DNA of 64,000 nt from Bimastos eiseni (taxonomy: Eukaryota; Annelida; Clitellata; Crassiclitellata; Lumbricidae), in NCBI GenBank assembly GCA_959347315.1, contig OY365810.1:1416334-1480333 (forward strand), written 5' to 3'. Both the position numbers and the translations under genes were made by a program. The notes below the pieces were generated by a model that searched no databases, was not told the DNA's origin, and was given only the letters and a program-made list of their open reading frames with translations. Shown one piece after another: positions 61,767 through 64,000 of the stretch (position 1 is its first letter; each line of letters begins with the position of its first letter).

Positions 61767-62168
61767 CATTCAAGTGTTTCTCTGGATCATCGGTTGTTAT
61801 CTCTTTCCGCTGAGTTGGATACATAACTATTTTTGGCAACAATGTTACAAGAGGTGACTTCCATTCGAAATTGTAGTCTGGAGTATTATTAGCAGTCACC
61901 ACTTGGCTGTTGTTTACTGACGCGAAGTAAATCTTGCACGAGTAATAGGACGAGTTGCTGGTTTCATTTAGAACAATTGTCAGTGATGTCCTGATAACGC
62001 CATTTACAGCGACCACCGTCTTGGCCCAATTTGTTATGTCTCTTGTTTCGTCATACATTTTCCCATTGCCACCATGCAGTCTCCATTTAATGGTGGGAGG
62101 CCAGCTTCCTCCAAAGTTGACGGCACATCGCATCCAAATGTGTGTGTCTTCTTCAAAGGTGTTGTTTC
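61767..62168 (-). CDS. Immunoglobulin-domain exon (downstream Ig exon)
   Basis: Minus-strand exon of 402 bases between acceptor TTTAAAATTCAG and donor GTATGT, phase 1 on both sides as is usual for Ig domain exons. The reading includes EEDTHIWMRCAVNFGG, TIKWRLHGGNG, and TSLTIVLNETSNSSYYSCKI: the two cysteines, the core Trp and the YxC motif of an Ig fold are all present. N-glycosylation-type NET and NSS sites suggest an extracellular protein. The exon continues some 35 residues past the fold and would splice on toward lower coordinates, where I cannot find the next exon. Confidence 0.7.
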
Positions 62169-63667
62169 CTGAATTTTAAAGGTTTGTTTCACAAAAGGCT
62201 TCTGTCTCTGTAGAGGATCATATACAACATAATTTATTATATCGATGCTTTTTATAGCATTGTGCATGAAGCAGTTTCGCGTTATAGTTTAGCAAAACAC
62301 TGTAAACCTATATTGACCGTCTGCTTAACTTTTTTGGAAGTTATTGCTTTATAATATTTTATGATATATCCTCTTATAATATTGCTTTAATTAATTGGGG
62401 TCCATCCAGTTAAAAGCCATGAGTTCCGTAGTTGCATAAACACTGGCATACTTGTGCATCTCCTGGGTTCAACTGCAACATCATTATTGTCATGTAATTC
62501 ACTGATATCAATCTGTTTCTATATCGGCATGTTGAGACTCAAACTAAGTACGGAATAACCGAGTAGACAATTTTCACCGTGTAGCGAATCCGAGGATTTG
62601 ATTGCACTATTTGGCGGATCCGGGTAAGAACCAAATAGTTGCGGCAAATCTGGCCAGCGAGTAGTGATGGCGCTGGCCATGAAAGTTTGGTACGAAATAG
62701 CGGCAAAACGCATGTTTCGTACACGATGTACATTTAAAACATATTGAAAGATGTACCATAATTTCGTTAAAAATTGATCTTTTATTTCTCTTTTGGTGCA
62801 CATTTGCGTATTTTGCTTCCATGCAGCGCCGTCATTACCAGTGAGCACCATCCGTAGGCAAAGCGTAGTTAACCTGCCACGTGCACAGCTAGGGAGAACT
62901 ATCTATAATCAATGCAGAGTCTATAGCAATATCCTTCATATAGCGTATCGTCGCACTCTAGGCCATAGCAATATATTTATTATATAATTATTTTATTAGT
63001 GAAAAAATGTGAAACCTTGTTATAAAATTTGAAATATGAGGTTACCAACGACGTGTTTACTCTGTAGTGTTTACCGAAAAGTGGGTGGAGCCAATTCAGG
63101 CGGGAAAACTACTGATTTGGTTGCCACCTTGAAAATGTAACCAAAAGAAATTAAAATATGTAAATTAACATCATTATTTTAAAGAAAATTCAATTGAATG
63201 TTAAGCTCTTGTTTAATTAATCAATAGATTATAAGTAAGTCCGTTAAAACAAATTATTTTATCAAAAAAGTTATTTTTAGCTATTTGCCGGGTCTAATAA
63301 ATGCCAAGGCAAATACTTCCGAATAGTCCAATATTCGGCCGAGGCGAGTGTCCGAGGCGATTTCCGGTTATGCCCTAAAAATGAGCCATTCTTTACAGCA
63401 TCTTAAAACAAAATGCCAATCTAAATCATGCCAGCTTTCCTGCCAGAATTCCCTCGTGGGTCAATATAGGACCAATATTTGCATTTGGAAACCATATGGA
63501 GTTCACATGGAAGCAATCTAATGCACATAAAAATTGTGACTGGGTTATTAATATTGCACGTGTCGGTACCTCAAAATTAACATTTAGCCTATAAGCCTAC
63601 GAATAGGCTACTTGAATGTAGGTCTACCTATTTTTCAAAACAATGAGCGTATGGTTTGTTCACTTAC
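62169..63667 (-). other. Intron between two Ig exons; nothing recognised
   Basis: About 1.5 kb. Frames of 60-110 codons on the minus strand near 62,519-62,851 overlap one another in several frames and show no family I know. The rest is AT-rich. Confidence 0.45.
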
Positions 63668-63994
63668 CAACGATAATCAGCTGTGCGCTGTATCGATCTG
63701 GCTGTTTTACTAATTTATGAACGTAACAAGTGTATATTCCAGCATCATCTATTTCAGTCGAATTTGTATACAGAACGACTGAGCCATTTTCTCTATCGAC
63801 AATCCCAAAATGATGATTCTTGATCTCCATGCGGTTTTTATAGTTCGTAAAAATTATCCCTGGCTTCTAAGTAAACGACCTTTGCAAAGACCATTGTCTA
63901 ATTATCGAATTACTGCCTGCCCGACATGTCAGTTCCATCCTTTGACCAACTCTAACCACCGTATTTCGTGGACCATCGGTCAAATGAGTACTTC
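63668..63994 (-). pseudogene. Immunoglobulin V-like exon with in-frame stop
   Basis: Minus-strand exon of 327 bases (109 codons, phase 1 to 1) between acceptor ATTCAG at the very edge of the window and donor GTAAG. It reads RVGQRMELTCRAGSNS, IIRQWSLQRS, ENGSVVLYTNSTEIDDAGIY then TCYVHKL: the disulphide cysteines, Trp and DDAGIYTC motif of a V-type domain. A TAG at 63,867-63,869 interrupts the C' region. Upstream exons lie beyond the window. Either the gene is a pseudogene, the exon is skipped (phase allows it), or there is a sequence error. Confidence 0.65.
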
Positions 63995-64000
63995 CTGAAT

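Overview
This is a 64-kb window of a eukaryotic, animal-type genome. It is AT-rich and intron-containing, with GT-AG splice sites, many simple repeats and many decayed non-LTR retrotransposons. The 10-bp palindrome GTAGGCCTAC recurs many times, which I associate with marine deuterostome genomes such as echinoderms. That assignment is a weak inference. No bacterial operon, rRNA, CRISPR array or clear functional tRNA was seen.

The core of the window (about 3 to 60 kb, + strand) is a tandem array of one five-exon gene. Exons 1-4 encode a tyrosine-kinase-like (MLK/TKL type) protein kinase domain. Exon 5 is a single long exon encoding an NHL-like beta-propeller. Splice phases join all five exons into one frame, giving a kinase-propeller fusion of about 580 residues. 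All copies that retain exon 2 carry DFD instead of the canonical DFG motif. Copies in order: A (4.39-11.78 kb, complete structure, two nonsense codons); B' (17.95-18.66 kb, propeller exon alone, 3' truncated); B (24.08-30.3 kb, frameshift in exon 3, propeller destroyed); C (34.15-39.52 kb, one 1-base frameshift in the propeller); E (41.47-41.65 kb, a lone kinase exon 2 carried in an insert); D (52.74-58.88 kb, fully open, 579 residues). A, C and D sit in large duplicated blocks (about 12 kb each). C and D are the youngest pair. D is a mosaic: its kinase half and 3' end are C-like, while about 1.15 kb of intron 4 plus the start of exon 5 shows no visible difference from A, including a (CATA)n run of the same length. 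This looks like recent gene conversion in a birth-and-death gene family.

The introns and flanks hold mobile elements: a Ty3/gypsy pol end in intron 3 (longest in A; its tail remains in C and D), CR1/L2-like and RTE-like LINE fragments on both strands, two non-autonomous hAT elements with perfect 8-bp target duplications, a foldback/MITE-like element, a 0.7-kb element with 56-bp inverted ends, two hairpins, a telomere-like degenerate minisatellite and many microsatellites. From about 61 kb to the right edge, the minus strand holds a decayed transposon-type ORF and two immunoglobulin-domain exons of a gene that continues beyond the window; one Ig exon has an in-frame stop.
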